Shown here piece by piece: positions 55,763 through 64,000 of a DNA stretch of 64,000 nucleotides (positions are counted from its first letter, which is position 1; each line of letters opens with the position of its first letter). The DNA is from Pseudomonas sp. R37(2017). Its GTDB lineage: Bacteria; Pseudomonadota; Gammaproteobacteria; Pseudomonadales; Pseudomonadaceae. The notes under the pieces are model-generated. The model saw only the letters and a program-made list of their open reading frames with translations, was not told the origin of the DNA and searched no databases. Made by a program: the position numbers and the translations under genes. The stretch covers positions 62,001-126,000 of the forward strand of contig NZ_NEHO01000014.1 of NCBI RefSeq assembly GCF_002113375.1, read 5' to 3'.

Positions 55763-57075
55763 GATCGATCCAGCGTCGCTTGAGCCTGGGCCTGATCAGC
55801 GTGATGGTGGTCGTTGGCCTGGTGCTGGCGCAAACCAGCCTGTGGCTGTTCGAAATGGGGTTGCAGCGCTACCTTGAAGCCGGGTTGCGCAATGACAGCG
55901 AGAACCTGCTGACGGCACTGGTGCGCGGGCCCCAGGGCTTGCAACTGGATGAGCGACGTCTGTCGCCAGCCTATCAGCGGCCGTTCTCCGGGCATTATTT
56001 CCGCATCGATTTCGCCGACGGCCATTGGCGTTCCCGTTCGTTATGGGATCAGGAACTGCCGCCGCTTGATCACCCCGGCCTGCACGACAACCTGCAACTG
56101 GGGCCGGAAGGGCAGCAACTGCTGGTATTGCGTACGGACTATCGACGTCTGGGACTGCCGATTTCCATCAGCGTCGCCGAGGACTACACCCCCATACGCG
56201 AAAGCTTCCGGCGCATGCAACAGATCGGCCTGGGCCTGGGATTGACCGGGCTGCTGCTGATTCTATTGCTGCAACGGATCACCGTGCGCCGTGCCTTGCG
56301 CCCGCTGGAGCAGGCGCGCGAACAGATCGCGCAGTTGCAACAGGGCCAGCGCTCGCAACTCGATGACCGGGTGCCGGTGGAACTGGAGCCGCTGGTGGCG
56401 CAGATCAACCATTTGCTGGCCCACACCGAAGACAGCCTCAAGCGCTCACGCAATGCCCTGGGCAACCTCGGTCACGCCTTGAAAACGCCGCTGGCGGTGC
56501 TGTTGAGCCTGGCTTCAAGCGAACAACTGGACGCGCACCCCAAACTGCGCAAAGTGCTCAAGGAGCAATTGGAGCAAGTCGGGCAACGACTCAATCGCGA
56601 ACTCAATCGCGCACGGCTGTCCGGCGATGCGTTGCCTGGTGCGCTGTTCGATTGCGATGGTGAACTCCCCGGATTGCTGGCCACCCTGAACATGATCCAT
56701 GGCGAACATCTGGCGCTGAGCTACCGCGCGCCGACCGGCCTGCAATTGCCCTGGGATCGCGAAGACCTGCTGGAACTGCTGGGCAACCTGTTGGATAACG
56801 CCTGTAAATGGGCGGATGCCGAGGTTCGCGTGAGTGTCGTCGAAACGGCGGGCGGGTTTGAACTCAGTATCGAAGATGACGGCCCGGGCATCCCCGAAGA
56901 GCGCCGTGACCAGGTGTTCAGTCGAGGGACGCGGCTGGACGAGCAAACGGAGGGGCATGGACTGGGGCTGGGGATCGTGCGCGACATCGTCGATAGCTGG
57001 GGCGGCAAACTGTCGTTGCTCGAAAGCGAGTGGGGTGGGTTGAAGGTTGTCATCGAGTTGCCCAGACACGCTTGA
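55759..57075 (+). CDS. Sensor histidine kinase partner (BqsS/CarS-like)
   Basis: A 438-residue membrane kinase. TM1 (about 9-30), a periplasmic domain (about 31-155), TM2 (about 156-173), and a HAMP-like linker are followed by the HisKA domain with phospho-acceptor His239 in NLGHALKTPLAVL. The ATPase domain has NLLDNACKWA, DDGPGIPEE and GHGLGLGIVRDI. The GTG start overlaps the response-regulator stop. I do not see the RExxE motif that I recall as the Fe(II) ligand of BqsS anywhere in the periplasmic segment, so the stimulus should be left open. Confidence 0.9.
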
Positions 57076-57090
57076 AGCCAGGCAAGGAGC

Positions 57091-57197
57091 CCTGTAGGAG
57101 CGGGTGCCCGCTTGCGGCATGCTCGCGATTGCGGTATGTCAGCCGCGATCAATGTCGACTGACACGGCCTCATCGCGAGCATGCTCGCTCCTACAGG
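57091..57197. repeat. REP pair, family B (GTAGGAGCG...GCATGCTCGC)
   Basis: CCTGTAGGAGCGGGTGCCCG starts at 57091, and the inverted arm GCGAGCATGCTCGCTCCTAC ends at 57197. The element fills nearly the whole spacer between the converging histidine kinase and MHS transporter genes. Confidence 0.88.
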
Positions 57198-57204
57198 ACC
57201 CCGC

Positions 57205-58881
57205 TCAGGTGTGATGAATCTCCCTATCCTTGGTTTCCGGCATGAAGAAAATGCCCAGCACAGCCGTCATCACCGCGATGACGATCGGATACCACAGCCC
57301 GTAGTAGATGTCCCCCGTGGCCGCCACCATGGCGAACGCCACCGTCGGCAGGAAGCCACCGAACCAGCCGTTGCCGATGTGATAGGGCAGTGACATCGAG
57401 GTGTAGCGGATACGCGCCGGGAACAGTTCCACCAGCCAGGCGGCGATCGGGCCGTAGACCATGGTCACGTAGATCACCAGGACGGTCAGGAGCAGCAGCA
57501 CTATCGGGTAGTTGGTCTTGGCCGGGTCGGCCTTCTCGGGGTAACCGGCCTCCTTGAGGGCGGTGGCGAGCGTGGCGGTAAAGGCGTCGTTTTTCGCCTT
57601 GAAGTCGGCGGCCGGCATGCCGGTGCCCTCGAAGCTCTCGATCACTTTGTCGCCAATGCGCACCTGCGCTACAGCGCCTGGTTCGGAGTTTTCGTTCTTG
57701 TAGGGGATCGCCCTTTTGGCCAGCACGGACTTGGCCAGGTCACAGGAACTGGTGAATTTGGCCTTGCCCACCGGGTCGAACTGGAAGGAACACTGGCCGG
57801 GATTGGCGATGACCGTGACCGGGTTCTTCTCCTGCGCAATGAACACATCGGGGTTACCGTACTGGGTCAGCGCATGGAAGATCGGGAAATAGGTCACGGC
57901 CGCGAGAATGCAGCCGGCCATGATGATGCCCTTGCGTCCGATGCGATCGGACAGGCCGCCGAACAGGACAAAGAACGGTGTACCGAGCAGCAGCGAGCCG
58001 GCGATCAGCAGGTTGGCCGTCTGCGCATCGATCTTCAGTGTCTGCAGCAGGAAGAACAACGCATAGAACTGCCCGGTGTACCAGACCACCGCCTGGCCGG
58101 CGGTGCCGCCGAGCAGGGCCATGATCACGATCTTGAGGTTTTCCCAGCGGGCGAAGGACTCGGTGAGGGGGGCCTTGGACGCCTTGCCCTCGGCTTTCAT
58201 TTTCTGGAACACCGGTGACTCGCTCAGTTGCAGGCGGATGTACACCGAGACGATCAACAACAGGATCGACAGCAGGAACGGAATCCGCCAGCCCCAGGCC
58301 TCGAACGCTTCGGTGCCGAGAGCGGTGCGGCAGGCAAGGATCACCAGCAGCGACAGGAACAGGCCAAGGGTCGCTGTCGTCTGAATCCACGAAGTGAAGA
58401 AGCCGCGCTTGCCCTTGGGGGCATGTTCGGCCACGTAGGTCGCCGCGCCGCCGTACTCGCCGCCCAAGGCCAGGCCTTGCAGCAGACGCAGGCTGATCAG
58501 AATGATCGGCGCGGCTACGCCGATGCTTGCATAGCCCGGCAGCAAGCCCACGACTGCCGTCGAGACACCCATGATCACAATGGTGATGAGAAAGGTGTGT
58601 TTGCGTCCGATCATGTCACCCAGCCGGCCGAACACGATGGCGCCGAAGGGCCGAACGGCGAAGCCGGCGGCGAAGGCGAGCAGGGCGAAGATGAAGGAAG
58701 TCGTCTCGTTGACGCCGGCGAAGAAGTGCTTGGCGATGATCGCGGCGAGGGAGCCGTACAGGTAGAAGTCATACCATTCGAACACGGTGCCCAGGGATGA
58801 GGCGAAGATGACCTTGCGCTCCTCCCGGGTGATGCCGCGGTTGGGCGTGCTGCCCGTGGTTGCATTGTCGATTGCTGCCAT
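57205..58881 (-). CDS. MHS-type MFS transporter with a periplasmic insert
   Basis: A 558-residue metabolite:H+ symporter-like protein. The start is characteristic (FASSLGTVFEWYDFYLYGSLAA), with GRLGDMIGRKHTF in loop 2-3 and LALGGEYGGAATYVAEHAP in TM4-5. GGLSDRIGRKG lies in loop 8-9. Between TM9 and TM10 it carries about 105 extra hydrophilic residues with two cysteines (QCSFQF and SSCDLAK), predicted periplasmic, which explains its length over the usual 430-450. ATG 58881 has GGAG upstream; the longer frame to 59070 is not needed. The substrate is unknown; sugar-acid or betaine/shikimate-type organic acids are typical for the family. Confidence 0.88.
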   Translation of the reverse strand: MAAIDNATTGSTPNRGITREERKVIFASSLGTVFEWYDFYLYGSLAAIIAKHFFAGVNETTSFIFALLAFAAGFAVRPFGAIVFGRLGDMIGRKHTFLITIVIMGVSTAVVGLLPGYASIGVAAPIILISLRLLQGLALGGEYGGAATYVAEHAPKGKRGFFTSWIQTTATLGLFLSLLVILACRTALGTEAFEAWGWRIPFLLSILLLIVSVYIRLQLSESPVFQKMKAEGKASKAPLTESFARWENLKIVIMALLGGTAGQAVVWYTGQFYALFFLLQTLKIDAQTANLLIAGSLLLGTPFFVLFGGLSDRIGRKGIIMAGCILAAVTYFPIFHALTQYGNPDVFIAQEKNPVTVIANPGQCSFQFDPVGKAKFTSSCDLAKSVLAKRAIPYKNENSEPGAVAQVRIGDKVIESFEGTGMPAADFKAKNDAFTATLATALKEAGYPEKADPAKTNYPIVLLLLTVLVIYVTMVYGPIAAWLVELFPARIRYTSMSLPYHIGNGWFGGFLPTVAFAMVAATGDIYYGLWYPIVIAVMTAVLGIFFMPETKDREIHHT

Positions 58882-59076
58882 GAGTATTCTCCGTCTTGCT
58901 CTTGTCGTAGGCCGGAGTTCCCACCAACACTTACCGCACCCTGGCCCTGAGGCTGATGTCATCGGATTACGGGTCTTGCTTTGAGGTTGACGCCTGGAAA
59001 CGCTGCAAGGTTCCTGAAAGCATAATCGGCTTGCAGCAGATATCCACTTGCCACTATTTGTTTGAGCCACACGAGA

Positions 59077-59180
59077 CCTGTAGGAGCGAGCATGCTCGCG
59101 ATGGATGTCAACGATAACGTTGACATCCTGAATGAACGCGGTGTCTGTGCGTTCATCGCGAGCATGCTCGCTCCTACAGA
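59077..59180. repeat. REP pair, family B
   Basis: CCTGTAGGAGCGAGCATGCT begins at 59077 and the inverted arm ends at 59180. The centre contains a second inverted repeat (GTCAACGATAACGTTGAC). It lies between the leftward chemoreceptor gene and the leftward MHS gene. The upstream part of the spacer (58882-59076) holds no gene and probably the MHS promoter. Confidence 0.9.
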
Positions 59181-59197
59181 GGGGATGTTTGCAGGGT

Positions 59198-61345
59198 TTA
59201 GACGCGGAACTGGTCCATCAAACTCTGTTGCTGGTTCGCCAGGCTGTTGAGCGACTGGCTGACCCGCGCCGATTCATTGGCCTGGCCCGACAGCGACTCG
59301 GTCACATCGCGGATGGTCGCGACGTTGTTGTTGATCTCCTCGGCCACCGCGCTTTGCTCTTCGGCGGCACTGGCGATCTGCATGTTCATGTCGTTGATCA
59401 CGGTTACCGCGTCGCCGATCTGGCGCAGCGCCGTCACGGCCTGGCCAACCTGCTCGACGCTGCCCTGGGCCTGGCGATGGCTGTTGTTCATCGACCCCAC
59501 CACCTCCTGGGTGCCGTTTTGCAGTTGTTCGATCACCACGCGGGTTTCTTCGACGGATTCCTGGGTGCGTCGCGCCAGGTTGCGCACTTCATCGGCCACC
59601 ACGGCAAAACCGCGCCCGGCCTCACCGGCACGGGCCGCTTCGATCGCGGCGTTGAGGGCCAGCAGGTTGGTTTGCTCGGCAATCGCGCGGATCACCTCCA
59701 GTACCGTGCCGATCTTCTCGCTGTTGGCTGCCAGGCCTTCGACCTGGACCATGGCCGCGCTCATGTCGGCGGCGAGGTTGTCGATGCTGGTGGTGGTGCG
59801 GTCGATCACGGTCAGGCCCTGACGGGTCGCCTGATCGGCATCCCGTGCGGCATGGGCCGCTTGCGCGGCGCTGCGGGCGACGTCCTGGGCGGTGGCGCTC
59901 ATCTCGTGGGAGGCAGTGGCGACCTGGTCCACCTGACGGTATTGCTGCTCCATTCCGGCGCTGGTCTGGCTGGCGATGGCGGACGACTGGTCAGCCGTAC
60001 TGCGGGCGTCCTGCACCGAGCGTTTCACTTCGGCAATGATCGGTTGCAGCTTGTCGAGGAAGCGGTTGAACCAGCCGGCCAGTTGGCCCAGTTCGTCCTT
60101 CTTGTCGTAAGCCAGGCGACGGGTCAGGTCACCTTCGCCGCTGGCGATGTCTTCGAGCATGTGCGCCACGCCGAGAATCGGCCTGGTCACGCTGCGGGCC
60201 ATCAGCCACACCAGTACCAGGCCCAGCAGCGCGGCGAGTACTCCCAAGCCGAGTTCCACCAGCGTGCCGGCGGTGTTGCTGTCATCGAGTTGTTTTTTCA
60301 GGGCTTCGGCGGGGCCGACCAGGACTTTCTCCGGCACGTCGAGCAGCACGCCCCAGGATTTGCCGCCGGGAATCGGCTGGAAGGGCGCCAATACCTTCAG
60401 TTGCTGATCGCTGTGCAGGCTGGCGGTTTTGCTGCTGGCGCCGAGCATGCGCAGCAGTTCGCCACCGCTGGTCTTGTCCACGGCATCCAGGCGCTGGCTG
60501 AGTTTGCTGGCGTCCGGGCTGTAGCCGGCGAGCAAACCGGCCGGGCTGATGATGCTGACGCTGGTCTGGCCGTCGTAGAGCTTCTTGCTTGCGCCCAGGC
60601 TGACGGCTTGCAGGCTGTTGAGGTTGATGTCCACCGACAGCGAGGCGATGACCTTGCCGTTGACCATCAGCGGGAAAACGATGCTGGTCATCAGCACGTT
60701 CTGGCCGTCGATCTCATAGAAGTAGGGTTCGATCACGCAGGGCTTGAGTGTGGTGCGCGGGCAGGTGAACCAGGCGTTGGCCGCTTCGCCGCTGGGGCCG
60801 GTGCTGGTGTCGGCCATGTCCTTTTCCGGCAGCGCCATCGAGGTCACCTTGCCTGGCGTCGGCTGCGACCAATAGAGGGCGAAACGGCCCTTGTCGTTGC
60901 TGCCCAGTTCGGCCTGGCCAGTGAACAGGTCGTCCTTGCCGTCCAGCCCGTTGGGTTCGAACACCAGGGACAGGCCGAGCAGCTCCGGGTTGGCCTGCAG
61001 GGCTGACTTGACCTGGCGGGTCAGGTCTTCGCGCAGGTCGAAGGCATCGAGAAAGCGCTTTTCGGCCTGCTCGCGCAGGAACAGCACCTGCCGCGAGAAA
61101 CCGTGGCCGTATTGATAGGCGTCCATGAACTGCTGGCGAATCCCCAGCGCCTGGTTTTCGCCCTGGGATTCGATCCGCGCCTGGGCCGCCTCGGTCAGCA
61201 TCTCCATGCTCGAGGTTTTCACCAGCGCGGAGCTGTGCTCCATGCGATACAGCGAAAGACCCACCAGCAGGGTCACGATGCCCGCCAGGCACAGCCCGGC
61301 CAGCAGGGTGATTTTCCATTGGATGGAAAGTTGTCTGAGCGACAT
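59198..61345 (-). CDS. Methyl-accepting chemotaxis protein with double-Cache sensor (TlpQ-like)
   Basis: A transmembrane chemoreceptor. The 715-residue product has TM1 (about 11-33), a large periplasmic dCache-type domain (about 40-360), TM2 (about 364-385), HAMP (SVTRPILGVAHMLEDIASGE) and a cytoplasmic signalling domain. The tip of that domain, IRAIAEQTNLLALNAAIEAA, is canonical. ATG 61345 has AAGGACG upstream and is preferred to GTG-type starts further out. Length and neighbourhood fit TlpQ (PA2654) of P. aeruginosa, a histamine/polyamine receptor, as I recall it; ligand assignment is by synteny only. Confidence 0.9.
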   Translation of the reverse strand: MSLRQLSIQWKITLLAGLCLAGIVTLLVGLSLYRMEHSSALVKTSSMEMLTEAAQARIESQGENQALGIRQQFMDAYQYGHGFSRQVLFLREQAEKRFLDAFDLREDLTRQVKSALQANPELLGLSLVFEPNGLDGKDDLFTGQAELGSNDKGRFALYWSQPTPGKVTSMALPEKDMADTSTGPSGEAANAWFTCPRTTLKPCVIEPYFYEIDGQNVLMTSIVFPLMVNGKVIASLSVDINLNSLQAVSLGASKKLYDGQTSVSIISPAGLLAGYSPDASKLSQRLDAVDKTSGGELLRMLGASSKTASLHSDQQLKVLAPFQPIPGGKSWGVLLDVPEKVLVGPAEALKKQLDDSNTAGTLVELGLGVLAALLGLVLVWLMARSVTRPILGVAHMLEDIASGEGDLTRRLAYDKKDELGQLAGWFNRFLDKLQPIIAEVKRSVQDARSTADQSSAIASQTSAGMEQQYRQVDQVATASHEMSATAQDVARSAAQAAHAARDADQATRQGLTVIDRTTTSIDNLAADMSAAMVQVEGLAANSEKIGTVLEVIRAIAEQTNLLALNAAIEAARAGEAGRGFAVVADEVRNLARRTQESVEETRVVIEQLQNGTQEVVGSMNNSHRQAQGSVEQVGQAVTALRQIGDAVTVINDMNMQIASAAEEQSAVAEEINNNVATIRDVTESLSGQANESARVSQSLNSLANQQQSLMDQFRV

Positions 61346-61434
61346 GGAGACGTCCTTATTCGATAAATATCTGAGACTTTGCACTGTAGCGGCCGCGATT
61401 GCGTTTTCTTTATCCCGCCTATCAAACTCTTCCC

Positions 61435-61551
61435 CCTGTAGGAGCGAGCATGCTCGCGATGGTCGTCAACGATGATGATGGAAGTCTGATGCCCCGAGGT
61501 GTCTGGTCCACCATCGCGAGCATGCCGCAAGCGGGCGCTCGCTCCTACAGG
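61435..61551. repeat. REP pair, family B, asymmetric arms
   Basis: CTGTAGGAGCGAGCATGCTC begins at 61435, and the inverted arm (GCATGCCGCAAGCGGGCGCTCGC region) ends at 61551. The second arm carries the GCCGCAAGCGGGC variant also seen at 38932 and 57091. It lies in the divergent spacer between the chemoreceptor and antiporter genes, unlike most REPs here, which lie downstream of genes. Confidence 0.85.
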
Positions 61552-61695
61552 TCATCATTTGCCATTACCTGGCTTTGACATGGGGGGGACTCTGCGGCAC
61601 AGTGCGCGCCTTCTAATAAAACCCATTCCTTAATCCGCTGGCGGCTCTTCGCAGACTGCCGGACGGAGTCTTTTCGTTTGTCTCGAGGTAATGAA

Positions 61696-63012
61696 ATGAA
61701 TGCAGTGATTGCCGCGGTCGGCATCATGCTGGTACTCAGCCTGTCCCGCGTGCATGTGGTGATCGCCCTGATCGTCGGTGCGCTGGTCGGGGGCCTGACT
61801 GGCGGTCTGGGTATCGAGGCGACACTCAAGGCTTTCAACAGCGGCCTTGGTGGCGGGGCTACGGTGGCGTTGTCCTACGCTTTGCTCGGCGCTTTCGCGG
61901 TGGCGATTGCCAAGTCCGGCATGGCCCATGCGCTGGCCGACAAGGCTCTGGCGATGGTCGATCGCCAGCACGCCAGCGGCGGTGGCCAGGTCAAATGGTT
62001 GCTGATCGGCCTGCTCTGGGTCGTGGCCATCGCCTCGCAGAACATCCTGCCGATCCATATCGCCTTCATTCCATTGCTGGTGCCACCGCTTCTTTATGTG
62101 CTGACCAGGCTGCAACTGGACCGTCGCCTGATCGCCTGCGTCATGACCTTCGGCTTGATCACCCCCTACATGTTCCTGCCGGTGGGCTTTGGCAACATCT
62201 TCCTCAATGAGATCCTGCTGGCCAACGTCGCTCGCAGCGGTGTGGACATCAGCGGCATCAATGTCACCCACGCCATGGGCATCCCGGCCCTGGGCATGGT
62301 GGCGGGCCTGCTGATCGCGTTTGTCAGCTACCGCAAGAAGCGTGTCTACGACCTGGCCAGGATCGAGCAAGTCGAGCAAGTGGCGGTGCAATACAACCCG
62401 CTGAGCCTGATGGTCGCCGGCGTGGCCATCGCGGCGGCATTCATCATTCAATTGTTGCTCGATTCGATGATTATCGGTGCACTGGTAGGCTTCCTGATTT
62501 TCTCCGTGTCGGGCATCGTCAAATGGCGCGACACCGATGACCTGTTCACCGAAGGCATGAAAATGATGGCGATGATCGGCTTCATCATGATCGCAGCCTC
62601 GGGGTTCGCCGAAGTGATGAAGGCCACCGGTCAAGTGCAGACGCTGGTCGAGTCCTCGGCGGCGTACATCGATCACAGCAAGGGCATCGGAGCCTTGCTG
62701 ATGTTGCTGGTGGGGTTGCTGGTGACCATGGGCATCGGCTCGTCGTTCTCCACCGTGCCGATCCTGGCGGCGATCTTCGTGCCGCTGTGCGTGCAACTGG
62801 GCTTCAGCCCCTTGGCGATCGTGTGCATCGTCGGCACGGCCGGTGCCCTGGGCGACGCCGGCTCGCCGGCGTCGGACTCGACCCTGGGCCCGACCTCCGG
62901 CCTGAACATCGACGGCCAGCACCATCACATCTGGGACACCGTGGTCCCGACCTTCCTGCACTACAACCTGCCGCTGCTGGCGTTCGGCTGGGTGGCGGCG
63001 ATGGTGCTGTAA
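61696..63012 (+). CDS. Na+/H+ antiporter-family inner-membrane protein
   Basis: A 438-residue, strongly hydrophobic protein with about 11-12 helices. It carries the family's paired re-entrant-type blocks (LGGGATVALSYALLGAFAVAIAKSG and AGALGDAGSPASDSTLGPTSGL), VVAIASQNILPIHIAFIPLL and FGLITPYMFLPVGFGNIFL. The GAGG ribosome site lies 7 bases before ATG 61696; an in-frame start at 61678 is less well placed. It resembles the transporter between two chemoreceptors in P. aeruginosa (PA2653 by memory). The transported substrate may be an organic acid rather than sodium. Confidence 0.87.
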   Translation: MNAVIAAVGIMLVLSLSRVHVVIALIVGALVGGLTGGLGIEATLKAFNSGLGGGATVALSYALLGAFAVAIAKSGMAHALADKALAMVDRQHASGGGQVKWLLIGLLWVVAIASQNILPIHIAFIPLLVPPLLYVLTRLQLDRRLIACVMTFGLITPYMFLPVGFGNIFLNEILLANVARSGVDISGINVTHAMGIPALGMVAGLLIAFVSYRKKRVYDLARIEQVEQVAVQYNPLSLMVAGVAIAAAFIIQLLLDSMIIGALVGFLIFSVSGIVKWRDTDDLFTEGMKMMAMIGFIMIAASGFAEVMKATGQVQTLVESSAAYIDHSKGIGALLMLLVGLLVTMGIGSSFSTVPILAAIFVPLCVQLGFSPLAIVCIVGTAGALGDAGSPASDSTLGPTSGLNIDGQHHHIWDTVVPTFLHYNLPLLAFGWVAAMVL

Positions 63013-63025
63013 CCCCGATACCCTC

Positions 63026-63115
63026 TGTGGGAGCGAGCCTGCTCGCGAAGGCGGCAGCACATCCAGCATCGATGTGACTGACACTCCGCTTTCGCGAGCA
63101 GGCTCGCTCCCACAA
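63026..63115. repeat. REP pair, family A
   Basis: TGTGGGAGCGAGCCTGCTCG begins at 63026 and its inverted copy ends at 63115. It lies between the antiporter gene and the following chemoreceptor gene, both rightward. The remaining 96 bases to the next ATG should contain that gene's promoter; nothing specific is recognised. Confidence 0.9.
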
Positions 63116-63211
63116 GGGATCTTCAGTGTCTCCGACGACCGCGTTCAACTTTTGTCCCGGCGTGCCGTTAAAGCGTTTAACCACGCCAACAAAATCAAAA
63201 GAGTGAACGTC

Positions 63212-64000
63212 ATGCGCATGAGCCTCAAGGCCAAAGTCCTGTCCCTTGCCGTCCTCCCGGTGTTGCTGTTTGCGCTGGTCATCAGCCTGACCACGCTGTT
63301 CATTCTTCAGGATCAGGCGCGCAAGGAAGTCGAGCAGACCCGCGAACGCTTGCTCACCGATGCCAAGGCGACCTTGCAAGGCTACGTGGCCGTGGCCATG
63401 ACCACGATCAAGCCGCTTTACGACGCGGCCGCCCCCGGCGATGTGGCGGCGCGGGCCCAGGTGATCAAGCTGCTGTCGAGCATCACCTATGGCAAGGAAG
63501 GCTACTTCTTCGGCTACGACTCCAACACCGTGCGCCTGTTCAAGGCCAATAGCCCCGAGGGCGTGGGCCAGAGCTTCAAGGACAATCGAGACCCGAACGG
63601 TGTCTACGTCAACCGCGACCTGGTGAAGGTGGCGAAGGACGGTACGCACTACCTGCAATACAGCTCGCCACTGCCCGGCAATACCCAGGTGCTGGTGCCC
63701 AAGCTCGGTTACACCGAATACCTGCCGAAGTGGGACATGGCGGTCGGCACTTCGGTCAACCTCGATGGCATCGAAGCGCAAGTGGCGGTGGTCGAAGCCA
63801 AGGTCCAGGAGCGCATGCAAGGCATGGTCCTGAGCATCGTCGGCGTGGCGCTCGTGGTGCTGCTGCTGATCGCTGCTGCCGGGATGTTGCTGGCCAACAC
63901 CATTCTGCGTCCGCTGCATTTGATGAAAGACAATCTCGATGACATCGCCGCGGGCGAGGGCGATCTGACCCGTCGCCTGACCCTCACCAGCCAGGACGAA
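63212..64000 (+). CDS. Methyl-accepting chemotaxis protein with single-Cache sensor (CtpM-like), 3' end outside window
   Basis: A chemoreceptor open to the end of the window, with 263 residues visible. TM1 is at about 8-31 (VLSLAVLPVLLFALVISLTTL). The periplasmic sCache_2-type domain (about 40-195) has ITYGKEGYFFGYDSNTVRLF and WDMAVGTSVNLDGIE. TM2 is at about 212-233, and the HAMP start (ILRPLHLMKDNLDDIAAGEG) follows. ATG 63212 is chosen; ATG 63218 is a close alternative. Synteny with P. aeruginosa CtpM (malate receptor, PA2652 by memory) suggests an organic-acid ligand. The signalling domain lies beyond the window. Confidence 0.9.
   Translation, partial: MRMSLKAKVLSLAVLPVLLFALVISLTTLFILQDQARKEVEQTRERLLTDAKATLQGYVAVAMTTIKPLYDAAAPGDVAARAQVIKLLSSITYGKEGYFFGYDSNTVRLFKANSPEGVGQSFKDNRDPNGVYVNRDLVKVAKDGTHYLQYSSPLPGNTQVLVPKLGYTEYLPKWDMAVGTSVNLDGIEAQVAVVEAKVQERMQGMVLSIVGVALVVLLLIAAAGMLLANTILRPLHLMKDNLDDIAAGEGDLTRRLTLTSQDE

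Overview
The window reads as a chromosomal segment of a Pseudomonas, most likely of the P. fluorescens group. It has high GC, a type VI secretion (T6SS) operon in the order of P. aeruginosa HSI-II, Pseudomonas-type paa, tynA/feaR and fecIRA modules, and many Pseudomonas REP palindromes between genes. The species assignment is inferred from gene content and memory of families, not from a search.

Region 1 (1-8522, + strand) is a T6SS effector island. It holds a VgrG spike truncated by the window edge, a DUF4123 chaperone, a large MIX-motif/VasX-like membrane effector, and two tandem paralogous membrane proteins that are probably its immunity proteins. A relic of the effector's 3' end lies between the two paralogs. 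Region 2 (8523-9073) is a gene-free leader. Region 3 (9074-29560, + strand) is an almost gapless T6SS operon: tssA-tssB-tssC-tssE-tssF-tssG-tssH(clpV)-sigma54 activator-small lipoprotein-FHA protein-tssJ-tssK-tssL-tssM-phosphatase-kinase. It encodes the sheath, baseplate, membrane complex, recycling ATPase and a phosphorylation control loop. Hcp (TssD) is not in the window.

Region 4 (29600-41440) handles aromatic amines and phenylacetate. paaF-G-H-I-J-K run leftward and converge on the T6SS operon at a terminator. paaY-paaX run rightward from a shared control region with three GTGATAC-type repeats. Next come the AraC-type activator FeaR and the periplasmic copper amine oxidase TynA. The ring epoxidase genes (paaABCDE), paaZ and feaB are not here.

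Region 5 (41441-44874) is a MocR/GntR regulator facing a VOC protein, a LysE exporter and a PhzF-like isomerase, with a perfect 16-bp palindrome between the divergent units. Region 6 (44957-49003) is a FecI/FecR/FecA-type ferric citrate uptake module. Region 7 (49144-54504) holds an MFS transporter, a DapF-like protein lacking both catalytic cysteines, cytosine deaminase, QueD and a patatin-like protein.

Region 8 (54588-64000) has a decayed PepSY gene, an intact PepSY gene and a two-component system. These are followed by an MHS-type transporter with a large periplasmic insert, a dCache chemoreceptor, a Na+/H+ antiporter-family protein and a second chemoreceptor cut by the window end. The order resembles what I recall of P. 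aeruginosa PA2659-PA2652.

No tRNA, rRNA, CRISPR array, insertion sequence or prophage was seen. Repeats are confined to 36.8-63.1 kb.
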